Assembly (NCBI GenBank): GCA_030745875.1
Contig: JASLNT010000085.1
Coordinates: 1 to 64,000 of the forward strand
DNA from: Phycisphaerae bacterium
GTDB taxonomy: Bacteria > Planctomycetota > Phycisphaerae > SM23-33
DNA length: 64,000 bases
Direction: 5' to 3'
The translations under genes and the position numbers were made by a program. Shown one piece after another: positions 22,453 through 31,097 of the stretch; positions within the stretch are counted from its first letter, which is position 1; each line of letters starts with the position of its first letter. The notes beneath the pieces are model-generated. The model was not told the DNA's origin and did no database searches. It saw only the letters and a program-made list of their open reading frames with translations.

Positions 22453-24705
22453 TTATTCGATCTGGTAGGCCTGTCCGCGGAGAACGATGAGCATCTCTTC
22501 ATCGTCCTGCTGGGAAGCCATCACCTGATTCTCCGCCACTGAATTCCGGCGGATCAGCTCGAAGTATTTGTCCGAGAATCGTTTGACTTTCTTGATCTTG
22601 TCGGCGTCCTTCGCCGGGTCAAGCTGCGAAGCCGAAGATGCAATCCAGACCCGCCCGCGGCGATACAGGGAAGTATTGCCCACGTTTCGGAGGCCTGTGA
22701 CGTACTCAGTTTCCTTGCCCTCGTACTTCGCTCTCGTGCTGTTTCCGTACTGCCTGACGCCTCCGCCCTTGCCCGGACGACCGTCACGCCCGACAATCAC
22801 GGGGCTCGTCGGAGCAACAACGGTGGAATCGTTCAAGCTTCTTCGCATTTTGGCGGCATTCTGACCTGCAAAACCATCAGAACTTTCGGCGAGCCCGGAC
22901 ATATTGGCCGCAGCCTTTAACCGCACTTCAGACGGACGATGCAGACGGGTGGTCTCATCGGCCAAGAAGCTCGTGTACGGTGTCATGATTCCGTATTTCT
23001 TCGACAGGCGGATCAATTCGTCGATCACTTCCTTGGATTTTCCGCTGAGTTGGATCTGGTCCATAAGATACCCGACGCGCCTCGTGGCCCATATCTTCTC
23101 GACGAAGACGTATCGCATGTCTTTTCCGGGCGGGCGGATCGTAACGTTGTATTCAAACCCCCGCTGCTTGCCCTGGTAAACACCATTGACCACGAGGGTT
23201 GATTTCCGGCTGGCGCCCTGACACTGGTATCGTCCGACAACTACGATCTGGTCGCCGTCGAACAGGTCGCCCAGTTTTCGCGGGTACATGTCCTTGAGCT
23301 TGACGCCCTGGAGTTTGATCTTCAGATCAGTCATCACCGGGTTCTTGATCTTGTTATAGAGCGATGAGACTTTGGTCTCGATGGGCTCCTTGGGCTTGAC
23401 GTAGTCGCTGCGACCGTTGTTGTCCATCGCCAATTTGTCCAGCAAACGAACATTCGGCTGGTAGCCCACGCCAAAGGTGAATATGCGGGCTCCGCACTTA
23501 TTGGCGGTCTTGGTGTCGTAGAGTATGTCCTTTTCCTCGGTCTTGCCTACGGTGGGCTGTCCGTCGGTCAGGAAGATGACATACGAAGGACGTTTGGACT
23601 TGTCGATCTGCTTCAGCGCAACCTGCAGGGCCTCGTGTATGTTCGTCCCGCCGGTGGCTTCGAGGCGGTCGACCATGTCCAGCGCCACGGTGATCTTTTC
23701 CTTATTAGCCCCCACCGTCTTCCCGAAGAAAGTCTCGACACTGTCGTTATACGCAACAACGTTGAACTTATCTTCGGAGTTTAGGTTCTTCAAAATGAAT
23801 CGCAGAGCGTCCTTGGCCTGGGCGATCTTCTTGTCGCTCATCGAACCGCTGTGGTCAAATACGGCGATAACGTTCTTGGCGACAACAGCGGTGCTTGCAT
23901 TTCTGGGATTCGGGCTAACAAGCATCATAAAGTGCCCGTCGGACTTCGGGTCGGTCTGGTGGGTCACCAGCGACGCCCCGATCTTCTCATTGGCGGATTT
24001 GTAGAAGAGTTGGAAATCGGTTGTCGGCAGGGCCTTCTTAACTTCGTAGGTCGCCACCACGTGGTCCGGAGCCTTGCGTTTGACGTTCAGCGAGTGCGTG
24101 GGCGAGTAGACCGGTCCGATGTCGGCTTTGGATTTGATGTCAACGTTAACTCGAACCGACTCTATAGCTCTAGCCGAATACTTCTCGGTGTTCAGCGGAT
24201 ACCAGACCTCCACAAGATTCTGATCCTTCTTGCAAACGGTCTTGTAGGTTACGATGACCTTGCAGGGCTTTCCGGGCATAAGCGGGAACGCCCTGGTCTT
24301 GTAGAGCCCGAACCCCACATACTCCAGCAGCGCAGGGTCCTTTTTCTTGCGGACTATGTCTTCGTAGATTTTGCGGGCCTCGTCGGCTTTGAGCAGTTTG
24401 GCGGTGAACTCCTTACCGTCGACCACCAGCGTCATCGAATCGATAGCCGCCTTCGGAGGCACGGGGAAGAGGTATTCGACCTCGATCATTCCCCTGCCCG
24501 TGTTTACAAACGCCTGGTCGACCGACACCGCGGCCACCTGGTCGCGAACGAGAACGTTCACGTGATGATACTTAACCGCCCACGATCCGCGGACCCGGAT
24601 ATCGCGACGGATAGGAACTATCATTCCATCGGCCTGGGCGAACTCAAGCGGCAAGAGCACCATCGTCAGCATCGCCGCTATCAGAATTGCATATGTCTTC
24701 TTCAT
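22453..24705 (-). CDS. Secreted VIT and VWA domain protein
   Basis: A 750-residue protein with GGAG seven bases ahead of the ATG and a signal peptide ending FAQADG. Residues about 30-160 are a VIT (vault/inter-alpha-trypsin) domain with VSVDQAFVNTG, EYLFPVPPKAAID and DEARKIYEDIVRKKKDPALLE. Residues about 278-450 are a von Willebrand A domain whose metal site DHSGS is complete at 284-288, with TGGTNIHEAL and FLTDGQPTVG. The C-terminal 250 residues include a helical stretch and polar linkers ending in a helix rich in charged residues. Such proteins mediate adhesion or assembly outside the cell. It heads the transcription unit leading to the toroid gene. Confidence 0.88.
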   Translation of the reverse strand: MKKTYAILIAAMLTMVLLPLEFAQADGMIVPIRRDIRVRGSWAVKYHHVNVLVRDQVAAVSVDQAFVNTGRGMIEVEYLFPVPPKAAIDSMTLVVDGKEFTAKLLKADEARKIYEDIVRKKKDPALLEYVGFGLYKTRAFPLMPGKPCKVIVTYKTVCKKDQNLVEVWYPLNTEKYSARAIESVRVNVDIKSKADIGPVYSPTHSLNVKRKAPDHVVATYEVKKALPTTDFQLFYKSANEKIGASLVTHQTDPKSDGHFMMLVSPNPRNASTAVVAKNVIAVFDHSGSMSDKKIAQAKDALRFILKNLNSEDKFNVVAYNDSVETFFGKTVGANKEKITVALDMVDRLEATGGTNIHEALQVALKQIDKSKRPSYVIFLTDGQPTVGKTEEKDILYDTKTANKCGARIFTFGVGYQPNVRLLDKLAMDNNGRSDYVKPKEPIETKVSSLYNKIKNPVMTDLKIKLQGVKLKDMYPRKLGDLFDGDQIVVVGRYQCQGASRKSTLVVNGVYQGKQRGFEYNVTIRPPGKDMRYVFVEKIWATRRVGYLMDQIQLSGKSKEVIDELIRLSKKYGIMTPYTSFLADETTRLHRPSEVRLKAAANMSGLAESSDGFAGQNAAKMRRSLNDSTVVAPTSPVIVGRDGRPGKGGGVRQYGNSTRAKYEGKETEYVTGLRNVGNTSLYRRGRVWIASSASQLDPAKDADKIKKVKRFSDKYFELIRRNSVAENQVMASQQDDEEMLIVLRGQAYQIE

Positions 24706-24903
24706 GGTATATCTCCAGTTACTCGGGCTTGATTACATTAGGTTCGGTTGGATTTCAATGAAAAGCATCTCAACTGAACTATTGGACGCACCAGCCGGGC
24801 CGGCGGTTCCAGAAAATTACGCATCATTCCAGGGATTTGCTTTTTCGGCTTTCTCCGCCGGCGGTTGTGTGGTCAAATATCCGGTCGCATAATGGAGCAA
24901 ATG

Positions 24904-25701
24904 ATGGCCCGAACACAGATAGCAACATTACTGACGGATTTCGGAACCGAAGGACCTTTCGTGGGAGCGATGAAGGGCGTGATCCTGCAGACCTGCCCGC
25001 GCGCACAGATAATCGACATAGGCCACGATATCCCACCGCAGGACCTGCTGGCGGGCGCAATGGTGCTGGCCAGAGCGGTTCCGCATTTTCCGCCCGACAC
25101 GGTGCACGTAGTCGTGGTGGACCCGGAGGTGGGAACAGACCGTGCGATACTCGTCGGTCGATACGGAGACCAGATAGTCCTGTTCCCCGACAATGGGGTG
25201 GTATCGCTTCTGGAGCGAGTGCTGCCCCTGCAGGAAATCCGCATCTGCCGCAACCTTCCACAAAGCCCGCAATTCATTTCGAACACTTTTCACGGGCGAG
25301 ATGTTATGGCCCCCCTGGCGGGGCACATTCTCAACGGGCTGAACATCTCAGCACTTGGTCCGAGACCAGCCACTTACAAGTTATTCGAACTGCCAAGCCC
25401 CACGGTTGAAGGGAGCCGTATAACAGGCCAGGTAATATACGTCGACCGATTCGGGAATCTGACAACGAATATCTCCGGTGAACTAGCCAGGCAGGTAGGC
25501 GGGAGACTCGTCAACGTGACAACCACCTGTAACTCCAAAGACGCCGGACCGCTTGTCAACGCGTACGCATTTGTCGACCCCGACAAGCCGCTGGTCGTTT
25601 TCAACTCTTCAGACATGATCGAACTGGCCGTAAACCAGGGACGAGCCGATGAGTTCTTCAAAGCTGAAGCCGGCACGCCGGTGCTCATGGTGATGGAATA
25701 G
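24904..25701 (+). CDS. SAM hydroxide adenosyltransferase (SAM hydrolase, DUF62)
   Basis: A 265-residue enzyme of the fluorinase/chlorinase fold. The start ATG 24904 is six bases after GGAG. Motifs are LLTDFGTEGPFVGAMKGV, DIGHDIPPQDL, VVVVDPEVGT, LFPDNGVVSL, NTFHGRDVMAPLAG and VIYVDRFGNLTTN. Bacterial DUF62 enzymes with the Asp-Arg-His set use activated water to split SAM into adenosine and methionine. The fluorinase-specific loop is not apparent, so a halogenase is unlikely. Five bases downstream comes bioA, whose product uses SAM as amino donor, so the two genes act on the same metabolite. Confidence 0.9.
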   Translation: MARTQIATLLTDFGTEGPFVGAMKGVILQTCPRAQIIDIGHDIPPQDLLAGAMVLARAVPHFPPDTVHVVVVDPEVGTDRAILVGRYGDQIVLFPDNGVVSLLERVLPLQEIRICRNLPQSPQFISNTFHGRDVMAPLAGHILNGLNISALGPRPATYKLFELPSPTVEGSRITGQVIYVDRFGNLTTNISGELARQVGGRLVNVTTTCNSKDAGPLVNAYAFVDPDKPLVVFNSSDMIELAVNQGRADEFFKAEAGTPVLMVME

Positions 25702-25706
25702 ACATA

Positions 25707-27077
25707 ATGAACAGTCCCGCCGATATGACACCCGGCCAATTATTCGAACTCGACGCCAAGTACGTGTGGCATCCGTTTACGCCCATGCAGCAGTGGATCG
25801 CTCAAGGCGATCATCCCGGACGAATTATCGAACGGGCTGAAGGCTTCGAGCTGATCGACACGCATGGACAACGGTTTATCGACGGTTTTTCGAGCCTTTG
25901 GTGCAATCTGCACGGTCATCGCGTCGAACAGATAGACCGCGCAATTAACGAACAGTTGAACCGGGTAGCCCACACCACCCTTCTGGGCCACGCCTCCGGA
26001 CCGAGTATCGAACTTGCCCGACGCCTGGCGGACATCACACCGACCGGCCTGGAGAAAGTTTTTTACAGCGACAGCGGCGCCACTGCGGTGGAAATCGCGC
26101 TGAAGATGGCGTTTCAGTACTTCCGAAACATCGACCAGCCCCGGCGAACGAAGTTTATTGCGCTTGGCGAGGGCTACCACGGCGATACGATCGGATCGGT
26201 GAGCCTCGGCGGGATCGGCACGTTCCACGGGATCTTTGGCCCGCTGCTGTTCGAGGCGACATTCGTAGACAGTCCTAACCCATATCATCACCCCGCCGGA
26301 GAAGAAGGCGCCGAACTTGTGCTGGGGCACATCGAAGATATTCTGTCCGCTGGAGCAGCGGAATACTGCGCGATCATCGTTGAACCGCTCGTACAGGGCG
26401 CGGGCGGAGTGCTGACCCATCCGCCGGGATTCCTCAAATCCGTACGCAAACTCGCCTCCGATTACGACATTCTGCTAATCGTGGACGAAGTAGCCACAGG
26501 TTTCTGCCGCACAGGGAGGATGTTCGCCTGCGAAGCAGAAGGCGTATCGCCCGACCTGATGTGCCTGGGCAAGGGGCTCACAGGCGGATACCTGCCGCTG
26601 GCGGCGACTCTGGCGACCCAGAAGATATTCGACGCCTTCTGCGCCCCGCCCGAAGAGGGTAAAACCTTCTATCACGGACACACATTCACGGGCAACGCGC
26701 TGGCGTGCGCGGCGGCAAATGCGAGCATCGACCTTATATACGAAAGCAAGCTGCTGGATTCGCTAGATGAGAAGATAGAAATGATCCGTATCGCCCTGGC
26801 GCCGCTGGGCGAGCATCCGAACGTTGGCGACATCCGACAGTGCGGCATGATGGCCGGCGTCGAACTCGTCGCAGATCGCAACGTTCCGGAATTCTTCGAC
26901 CCCGTCGACCGCGTCGGAGCCGCCGTCTGCCAGGCCGCGTTGAAACGCGACATAATCATCCGCCCGCTGGGCGACGTGATAACGATGATGCCCGCGCCCG
27001 CAATGGACGCAGGCACGCTGCGGCGCCTGCTGACCGGAGTAGTGGAAACAATCAATGAGTATTTCGATGAATCCTGA
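25707..27077 (+). CDS. bioA: Adenosylmethionine-8-amino-7-oxononanoate aminotransferase
   Basis: A 456-residue PLP enzyme converting KAPA to DAPA in biotin synthesis with SAM as amino donor. VWHPFTPMQQW near residue 14 is the signature that separates BioA from other class III aminotransferases. SDSGATAVEIALKMA, GYHGDTIGSVSLGG, IVDEVATGFCRTG, the PLP Lys in CLGKGLTGGYLPLA and YHGHTFTGNALACAAA are all present. Length is normal (about 430-460). The 3' end overlaps bioD by 23 bases. bioB and bioF are not in the window. Confidence 0.96.
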   Translation: MNSPADMTPGQLFELDAKYVWHPFTPMQQWIAQGDHPGRIIERAEGFELIDTHGQRFIDGFSSLWCNLHGHRVEQIDRAINEQLNRVAHTTLLGHASGPSIELARRLADITPTGLEKVFYSDSGATAVEIALKMAFQYFRNIDQPRRTKFIALGEGYHGDTIGSVSLGGIGTFHGIFGPLLFEATFVDSPNPYHHPAGEEGAELVLGHIEDILSAGAAEYCAIIVEPLVQGAGGVLTHPPGFLKSVRKLASDYDILLIVDEVATGFCRTGRMFACEAEGVSPDLMCLGKGLTGGYLPLAATLATQKIFDAFCAPPEEGKTFYHGHTFTGNALACAAANASIDLIYESKLLDSLDEKIEMIRIALAPLGEHPNVGDIRQCGMMAGVELVADRNVPEFFDPVDRVGAAVCQAALKRDIIIRPLGDVITMMPAPAMDAGTLRRLLTGVVETINEYFDES

Positions 27078-27852
27078 CCAGTTCGCGCTCGGCGGTCCGC
27101 TGCCGGAAATGAAAGGCGTGTTCGTCACAGGCACGGACACCGGCGTGGGTAAAACCGTTATCGCCGGAGCCATTGCCCGATCGCTGAATAATGACGGTGT
27201 GCGGACCGAAGTGTTCAAGCCCGCGGCATCGGGATGCAAACACAATCGCGGACAACTCGTTAGCGAAGACGCTGAATTCCTGGCCGCCTGCGCCGATTCA
27301 TCCAGACCTCTTAACGAGATCGCCCCGCTCAGATACGCAGCGGCGTTGGCTCCGAACGTAGCGGCCCAGCGCGCCGGTCAGAAGGTTGACGTCGAAGCGA
27401 TGCTCGCAGCATACAAGCGTCTGGAAGGCCAGTGCGACGCGGTTGTCGTAGAGGGCGTCGGCGGATTGATGTGCCCGATCTCCGACGACTTGTGGGTGGT
27501 GCATCTTGCGGTGATGCTCGCCCTACCGGTGGTTATTGTCGCGCGCCCTGATCTGGGGACCATCAATCACACTCTCCTTACGCTCCAAGCTGCAAGGTCC
27601 GCCGGCCTGCAGGTCGCCGGTGTGATAATCAACCGCTACCAAATCGACCCGCAGCAGAACGAAACGCAGGGCCCCGACGACGCAATCGCCATGCTGACCA
27701 ACCCCGCGCAGATAGCCCAAAAAGGCGAAATCCCGGTCCTGGCGTTGGCTCCGGACGACATCGAAACGTCAGTAAGCAAATCGATTCTCGGAAAGGGAGT
27801 GAGCTTCGCAATCGACCAGGTCGACTGGAGGAAGATCATCGCATACGGTTAG
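27055..27852 (+). CDS. bioD: Dethiobiotin synthetase
   Basis: A 265-residue ATP-dependent carboxylase closing the ureido ring of dethiobiotin from DAPA and CO2. The P-loop GTDTGVGKT, EVFKPAASGCK and VVEGVGGLMCPISD are clear, as is ARPDLGTINHTLL. It begins inside bioA; ATG 27055 or 27067 could be used. The fairly long N-terminus before GVFVTGTD is a little unusual. It converges with the HzsA-like gene after 18 bases, leaving no room for a separate terminator. Confidence 0.95.
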   Translation: MSISMNPDQFALGGPLPEMKGVFVTGTDTGVGKTVIAGAIARSLNNDGVRTEVFKPAASGCKHNRGQLVSEDAEFLAACADSSRPLNEIAPLRYAAALAPNVAAQRAGQKVDVEAMLAAYKRLEGQCDAVVVEGVGGLMCPISDDLWVVHLAVMLALPVVIVARPDLGTINHTLLTLQAARSAGLQVAGVIINRYQIDPQQNETQGPDDAIAMLTNPAQIAQKGEIPVLALAPDDIETSVSKSILGKGVSFAIDQVDWRKIIAYG

Positions 27853-27870
27853 GTGAGAGCTTCACTGCAG

Positions 27871-30819
27871 CTACTTTGAGCCCCCTGCAAAGTCGGAATC
27901 TCTGAGTTCTTTTCCTTCGCGTATCGCCTTGCGGACCCTACGCTCGTATTCGTCGTACTTCTTGCGATGTTTGATCGTGTACTGGTCCCCGCTGTGGGGA
28001 ACTAATCCGTCCATAACATCTCCGCGCGGACGGGTCTTCAGGCTATTGGCTCCGTTGCGGATCGCTTCCAGCAGTTTGTTGTAACGCGGATCGGATTTCT
28101 TGACGCGTGAAAGGCACGGACTCAGTTCGGGGCGGTCGAGATTCACCATCGGACCGTCGAAGAATTCCGTCCGGAACACGTTGACATACTGCAAGCCGGC
28201 GTGCTTGAGAATGCTCCCATAGTCCAAGGCGCTTCGTCCCCCTCCGCCGTCCGTGCTGATAGTGGTCGGATAGTAAGGCCCGTTAAGATCAGCCCAGGTG
28301 ATCAACCGATCCATATCCTCGTCGCTGAGTTTGACCTTCTGATGCCCTTTTCGAAGATGCGCGATGAGCTTGCTGGCGTGTGAGCCCCAACTGTATGGCG
28401 GCAGGTGGCCAGCCGGTCCGGCGCCAATCGCGCCGACATATCCCTTTCGCCACAACTCCATGTACGAGAAGTTGAAGGCCATTGTCCTGTCACCCGAGAG
28501 GATCACCTTCTTGGCGCCCTTCTTTCCGAAATCGTGGCACTTGAGGCAATGCTTGTCCAGAACGGGCTGGACCTCCTTGACATAACTGTAACGTCGAGCC
28601 GGACCGTACCACGGTTCAAGCTTGCTCGGCCTGCGGCGCATGCTGATTGTTAGCGTTTTAGCTCCGCCTGACGCCTCGACACTCAATCGCGATTCGTGAC
28701 AACCCACACATCCCAGCGTCTCGCCGGAATGGACCGACGTTCCGCTGCGCATGGACTGGATCATCATTCGGTCTTTGTCCAGGAGTTGGAAGTAAACGAA
28801 TCGATCAGACGGTACGGCGAAGTTCGCGCTGCCGTCGGCGGCTACGGGAACCGTGCCAAGTATCCGCTTGGTGTTGAAGTCCGAGTAGTTCACAGCGGGA
28901 TTCTGGCTGCCAAGGCAGTTCCACCATCCGCGCGACAGGCCCTCCTTATCGGGCGTTTCGACGACGCGAAGGTATTTCACAACTCCGCGTCTGATCCCCT
29001 TCATGTGCGTGCCGATATATACGTTTCGCACGTAGAAATACCCGTCGCCTTCGCCGTAATCGCGCCGAGAGGCCATCACGGTCGGTTTGGGGCTCGGCGC
29101 TAGCGGCATGGGCGCGTAGCAGCCCGGAGCCTCGCCATGCACCATCACTTCATTACCGAAGACATCGACCAGCCATATCGCACTCTTACCGCCTCGCCGC
29201 GAGGCTCGCGAGGCCAGGAAGTACTTGCCTGCTCCGAGCCCTTTAACGTCGCTCAGCGGCCAGGGCGTGTCGTACCACGGTACAACGTCGCGCTGCGTGT
29301 CCTCCCAGCGGTGTATGCGGAGATTAGGATCGTCGGCGACCAGGCGGCGGGCCGGTTCCGGCCAGGTCTTGTACGCTTTCCAGACCGACGAGTGCCTCTT
29401 GGCTTCGGCGGAAATGTCGAGTTTCTCGAGTTTATCGAACCGCTGCTTCACGTGCGCCGGCCAGGTTTGAGCTATGGAATCGTATCCGTCGATCGCCCTT
29501 CCCGGATCAAGCACCGCCATCGCCCCACCCAATGAACCGTGATGCGTACCGAGAATGCAGACCAGGCGATTTGTCTCGGGTATGACGCGTGCGTTCCAGC
29601 CGGCTGACGGGTGGGCGGTGTTGTTGCCCCAGATGATCGCCTGGTTGGTGCCGTCGGGATTAGCGACCCAGAACCCGTGCCCGTCGGCGAAGTTGCGGTC
29701 AACGTAGTCCCAGCGGCTGTATAGAATACGACCGTCGGGCATTACCGAAACCTGATTCTCGTGGACCAGGCTGCGGGTTATCTGGTGGATATTGGCGCCC
29801 GAGCCGGTCATGCGGAACAACTGCGGGACCAGTTGGACGCTACACGGAACCCACTTGCGATTCCGCGACGATGCGAAAACAATGTTCCCGTCGGGCAGGT
29901 AGACCGGATCCACGTCGCTTACGTCGGCGGCGCTGGTCAGTTGCGTGATCTTGCCGCTGGCGACGCTGATCTCGTAGATATGAAAATTGCTCCCCTTCTT
30001 GTTCATCGAGAACAGCACCCGCTTTCCGTCGAAATGCACGCACGGGCTCCTGATAACCCCGTCGCGATTCTCAACGAGCGTCTTGGTCTGGCCGGTTTTC
30101 ACGTCCAGCAGCTTGAGCGCACTTCCATTGCCCCTGAACGTACGCCCGCCGAGATACTTGTGCGTACCGTCGCGATCGGGATGACGCGCGACGAACAGGA
30201 TCGAATGATCGGTCAGCAGCGGATTGGCCAGCAGCACCTCACGCCCGTCGACCTGATCCAGGCGCGACAGGTGTTCTTTGCCCTTGGGATAACGATCCCC
30301 GAACGTAGCAGTCAGATCCTTGACCGCGGCGCGGAGTCCGGCAAGCTTTCCGGGTTGGCTGAATTGTCCGGCGATCAGGATCGAGCCCCACTGCCTGTCG
30401 GCCGGGATCTCCAGCTTGTCGCCCTTCTTGACGGCGCACTTGTAGAACACGAACTTGTAGGGCTTTTCGACCTGAACGTTGGTCTCGGCCACTTGCTTCC
30501 AGGCGCCCTTGAGTGTGAGTGACTCAGGTGTGTTGTTACACAAGCACAGGTGCAGATCGCCGCCGCTGACAACAGTGACCGACAGCGTCGCCGGATTGTC
30601 ATGCTCGTGCTGGGTGTACTTGAGCCCCTGCAGGGATTTCGGGACCGAGCCCAGAACATATCTCCGGTTGGAGTTCACCAGCACGCGCCCAGCGAGTTGT
30701 TTGACCTGGACCGGCGCGCTGAACTTAACCTCTACCGTCGCCGGAGCCGCTTCAAGTAAACCGACCGTCAACAGCAGACATGCCGACAGGGCTGCGCTAA
30801 TGGCTCTACGGCGTCTCAT
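27871..30819 (-). CDS. Hydrazine-synthase-alpha-like protein with PD40 propeller and two c-type heme motifs
   Basis: A 982-residue secreted protein starting at ATG 30819 (GAAAGG nine bases upstream; the frame is open to 30924 but that part lacks a ribosome site). A signal peptide (SACLLLTVGLLEAAPA) is followed by a small beta domain (about 20-160), then PD40/TolB-like propeller blades such as DVDPVYLPDGNIVFASSR, RSPCVHFDGKRVLFSM and VSVMPDGRILYSRWD. A C-terminal cytochrome-like part has CVGCHESR and CLKCHDFG. This organisation matches the HzsA-related family widespread in planctomycetes, including species that do not perform anammox. No hzsB or hzsC genes are near, so hydrazine synthesis is not implied. 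It probably is a periplasmic oxidoreductase or sugar-associated redox protein. Confidence 0.75.
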   Translation of the reverse strand: MRRRRAISAALSACLLLTVGLLEAAPATVEVKFSAPVQVKQLAGRVLVNSNRRYVLGSVPKSLQGLKYTQHEHDNPATLSVTVVSGGDLHLCLCNNTPESLTLKGAWKQVAETNVQVEKPYKFVFYKCAVKKGDKLEIPADRQWGSILIAGQFSQPGKLAGLRAAVKDLTATFGDRYPKGKEHLSRLDQVDGREVLLANPLLTDHSILFVARHPDRDGTHKYLGGRTFRGNGSALKLLDVKTGQTKTLVENRDGVIRSPCVHFDGKRVLFSMNKKGSNFHIYEISVASGKITQLTSAADVSDVDPVYLPDGNIVFASSRNRKWVPCSVQLVPQLFRMTGSGANIHQITRSLVHENQVSVMPDGRILYSRWDYVDRNFADGHGFWVANPDGTNQAIIWGNNTAHPSAGWNARVIPETNRLVCILGTHHGSLGGAMAVLDPGRAIDGYDSIAQTWPAHVKQRFDKLEKLDISAEAKRHSSVWKAYKTWPEPARRLVADDPNLRIHRWEDTQRDVVPWYDTPWPLSDVKGLGAGKYFLASRASRRGGKSAIWLVDVFGNEVMVHGEAPGCYAPMPLAPSPKPTVMASRRDYGEGDGYFYVRNVYIGTHMKGIRRGVVKYLRVVETPDKEGLSRGWWNCLGSQNPAVNYSDFNTKRILGTVPVAADGSANFAVPSDRFVYFQLLDKDRMMIQSMRSGTSVHSGETLGCVGCHESRLSVEASGGAKTLTISMRRRPSKLEPWYGPARRYSYVKEVQPVLDKHCLKCHDFGKKGAKKVILSGDRTMAFNFSYMELWRKGYVGAIGAGPAGHLPPYSWGSHASKLIAHLRKGHQKVKLSDEDMDRLITWADLNGPYYPTTISTDGGGGRSALDYGSILKHAGLQYVNVFRTEFFDGPMVNLDRPELSPCLSRVKKSDPRYNKLLEAIRNGANSLKTRPRGDVMDGLVPHSGDQYTIKHRKKYDEYERRVRKAIREGKELRDSDFAGGSK

Positions 30820-30992
30820 ATTACGCATCCTTTCAGGTTCCTCAATTCTACCGACGCCCCCAAACGCAATCAACGCAGTTATCACGTCCATGCAAAGCAG
30901 TCGCATCTGGATTCTCTTTATCATAACCTTGGGAGTGTAATTGTACGAAACCTGTTTACTTCGTCCTGGATCGCTATCAGTTCAAGTCGTTC

Positions 30993-31034
30993 AGCCCGAA
31001 GGGCTCAATAAAGCCCACGGCAACGCCGTGGGTT
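30993..31034. repeat. Double hairpin: AGCCC-GAA-GGGCT and CCCACGGC-AAC-GCCGTGGG
   Basis: Two perfect inverted repeats in the 278-base gap between the sulfatase and the HzsA-like gene. The second stem is 8 bp with a 3-base loop at 31014-31032 and can be extended by two pairs. Neither is followed by a T-run on either strand, so an intrinsic terminator is unlikely. The compact palindrome resembles REP-type elements dispersed in intergenic DNA. Only this one copy is seen in the window. The rest of the gap shows nothing. Confidence 0.5.
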
Positions 31035-31097
31035 GCTGTTGACTGACCATGGACAACCGGTGAGCACAAAAAGAACTCCACATCTCGAACGTTAGCA

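Noticed and set aside
24904-25701. Fluorinase or chlorinase
   Set aside because: The sequence follows the hydrolase type (DUF62) without the fluorinase-specific loop; the biotin gene context also argues against halogenation.
27871-30819. Evidence for anammox metabolism
   Set aside because: HzsA-like proteins are widespread in planctomycetes; no hydrazine synthase beta/gamma or hydrazine dehydrogenase gene is visible.
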